Source: Desulfosporosinus sp.
Lineage (GTDB): Bacteria > Bacillota > Desulfitobacteriia > Desulfitobacteriales > Desulfitobacteriaceae
Length of the DNA: 21,788 bases
Reading direction: 5' to 3'
Assembly: GCA_003513495.1 (NCBI GenBank)
Contig: DOPM01000018.1
Span: forward strand, 963 to 22,750
Under the pieces are notes generated by a model. The model was given only the letters and a program-made list of their open reading frames with translations, was not told the origin of the DNA and did no database searches. This document shows, in pieces, positions 21,671 to 21,788 of the stretch. Position 1 is the first letter of the stretch. The number at the start of each line of letters is the position of its first letter. The translations under genes were made by a program, and so were the position numbers.

Positions 21671-21706
21671 CTAATGCGGCGTAGGCATCGCCTGTAATAA
21701 ACTCAT
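21671..21706 (-). CDS. possible 11-residue peptide or gene stump
   Basis: AAGGGGGATAGT precedes ATG 21706, and the frame reads MSLLQAMPTPH to a TAG. The ribosome binding site is good, and a terminator follows about 35 bases later, so a short transcript with a tiny peptide is conceivable. A truncated gene with a leftover start region is the alternative. Confidence 0.25.
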   Translation of the reverse strand: MSLLQAMPTPH

Positions 21707-21788
21707 ACTATCCCCCTTATGATATATCGAATAGGTAACCCCTAAAACATTAAGCCGCTGGTACGTGTATTGATTTATACTGAAACCT

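Larger units (their letters stand above)
21472..21788. other. right-end intergenic stretch
   Basis: Beyond the holin-like gene no long coding frame is present. The stretch holds GGGCTAAT/ATTAGGCC inverted arms near 21570-21595, the bidirectional terminator above, and a minus-strand peptide frame near 21671-21706. I could not match the structured part to a known riboswitch. Confidence 0.4.

Noticed and set aside
1..21788. CRISPR array, tRNA, rRNA or complete insertion sequence
   Set aside because: I found no regularly spaced direct repeats, no cloverleaf-like conserved T-arm sequence and no transposase frame.

Overview
The window looks like a chromosomal segment of an anaerobic, spore-forming Firmicute. 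The closest guess is a Peptococcaceae member such as Desulfosporosinus or Desulfitobacterium. The reasons are strong purine-rich ribosome binding sites, frequent TTG and GTG starts, an AT-rich low-GC composition, a SAM-I riboswitch, the anaerobe-type homocysteine synthesis genes, a selenoprotein, and paired DUF6385-type and SunS-like glycosyltransferase genes. The genus is an inference from gene content; no rRNA or tRNA gene is present.

Left region (1-9.8 kb): a surface-glycan type cluster. A truncated gene at the left edge (minus strand) encodes a protein with Ser/Thr-rich GLAITS-like repeats. Divergent from it run four glycosyltransferase genes (299-7155). Three are tandem paralogues with an N-terminal GT2 domain and TPR-like tails, and overlap one another; the fourth fuses two glycosyltransferase domains. 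On the opposite strand follow a small holin-like membrane protein and two DUF6385-type paralogues. The layout suggests that Ser/Thr-rich exported or spore-surface proteins are made and glycosylated together.

Centre (10-14.3 kb): a CapA-family lipoprotein whose best start codon is CTG, then a three-gene minus-strand operon (DUF39/COG1900, NIL-ferredoxin, UPF0280/COG2122). These are the three components of the aspartate-semialdehyde plus sulfide route to homocysteine. The operon is preceded by a complete SAM-I riboswitch, terminator and sigma-A promoter, so S-adenosylmethionine should switch off homocysteine synthesis.

Middle right (14.3-17.4 kb): a short probable sRNA, then a peroxiredoxin gene whose peroxidatic cysteine codon is an in-frame TGA followed by a SECIS-like hairpin, i.e. 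a selenocysteine peroxiredoxin. Next come two tiny basic proteins. glnK (PII) and amtB follow; they are convergent and overlap at their stops. amtB has its own promoter and an attenuator-like leader, and carries Glu in place of the first pore histidine.

Right end (17.4-21.8 kb): a two-domain cell-wall hydrolase without signal peptide, a 51-residue protein, a second copy of the sRNA-like locus, a membrane diguanylate cyclase with a LytS-like sensor, a second holin-like membrane protein, and a broken small membrane ORF. The most rewarding items are the Sec-peroxiredoxin, the duplicated sRNA-like locus, the amtB leader, and the glycosyltransferase/repeat-protein cluster.
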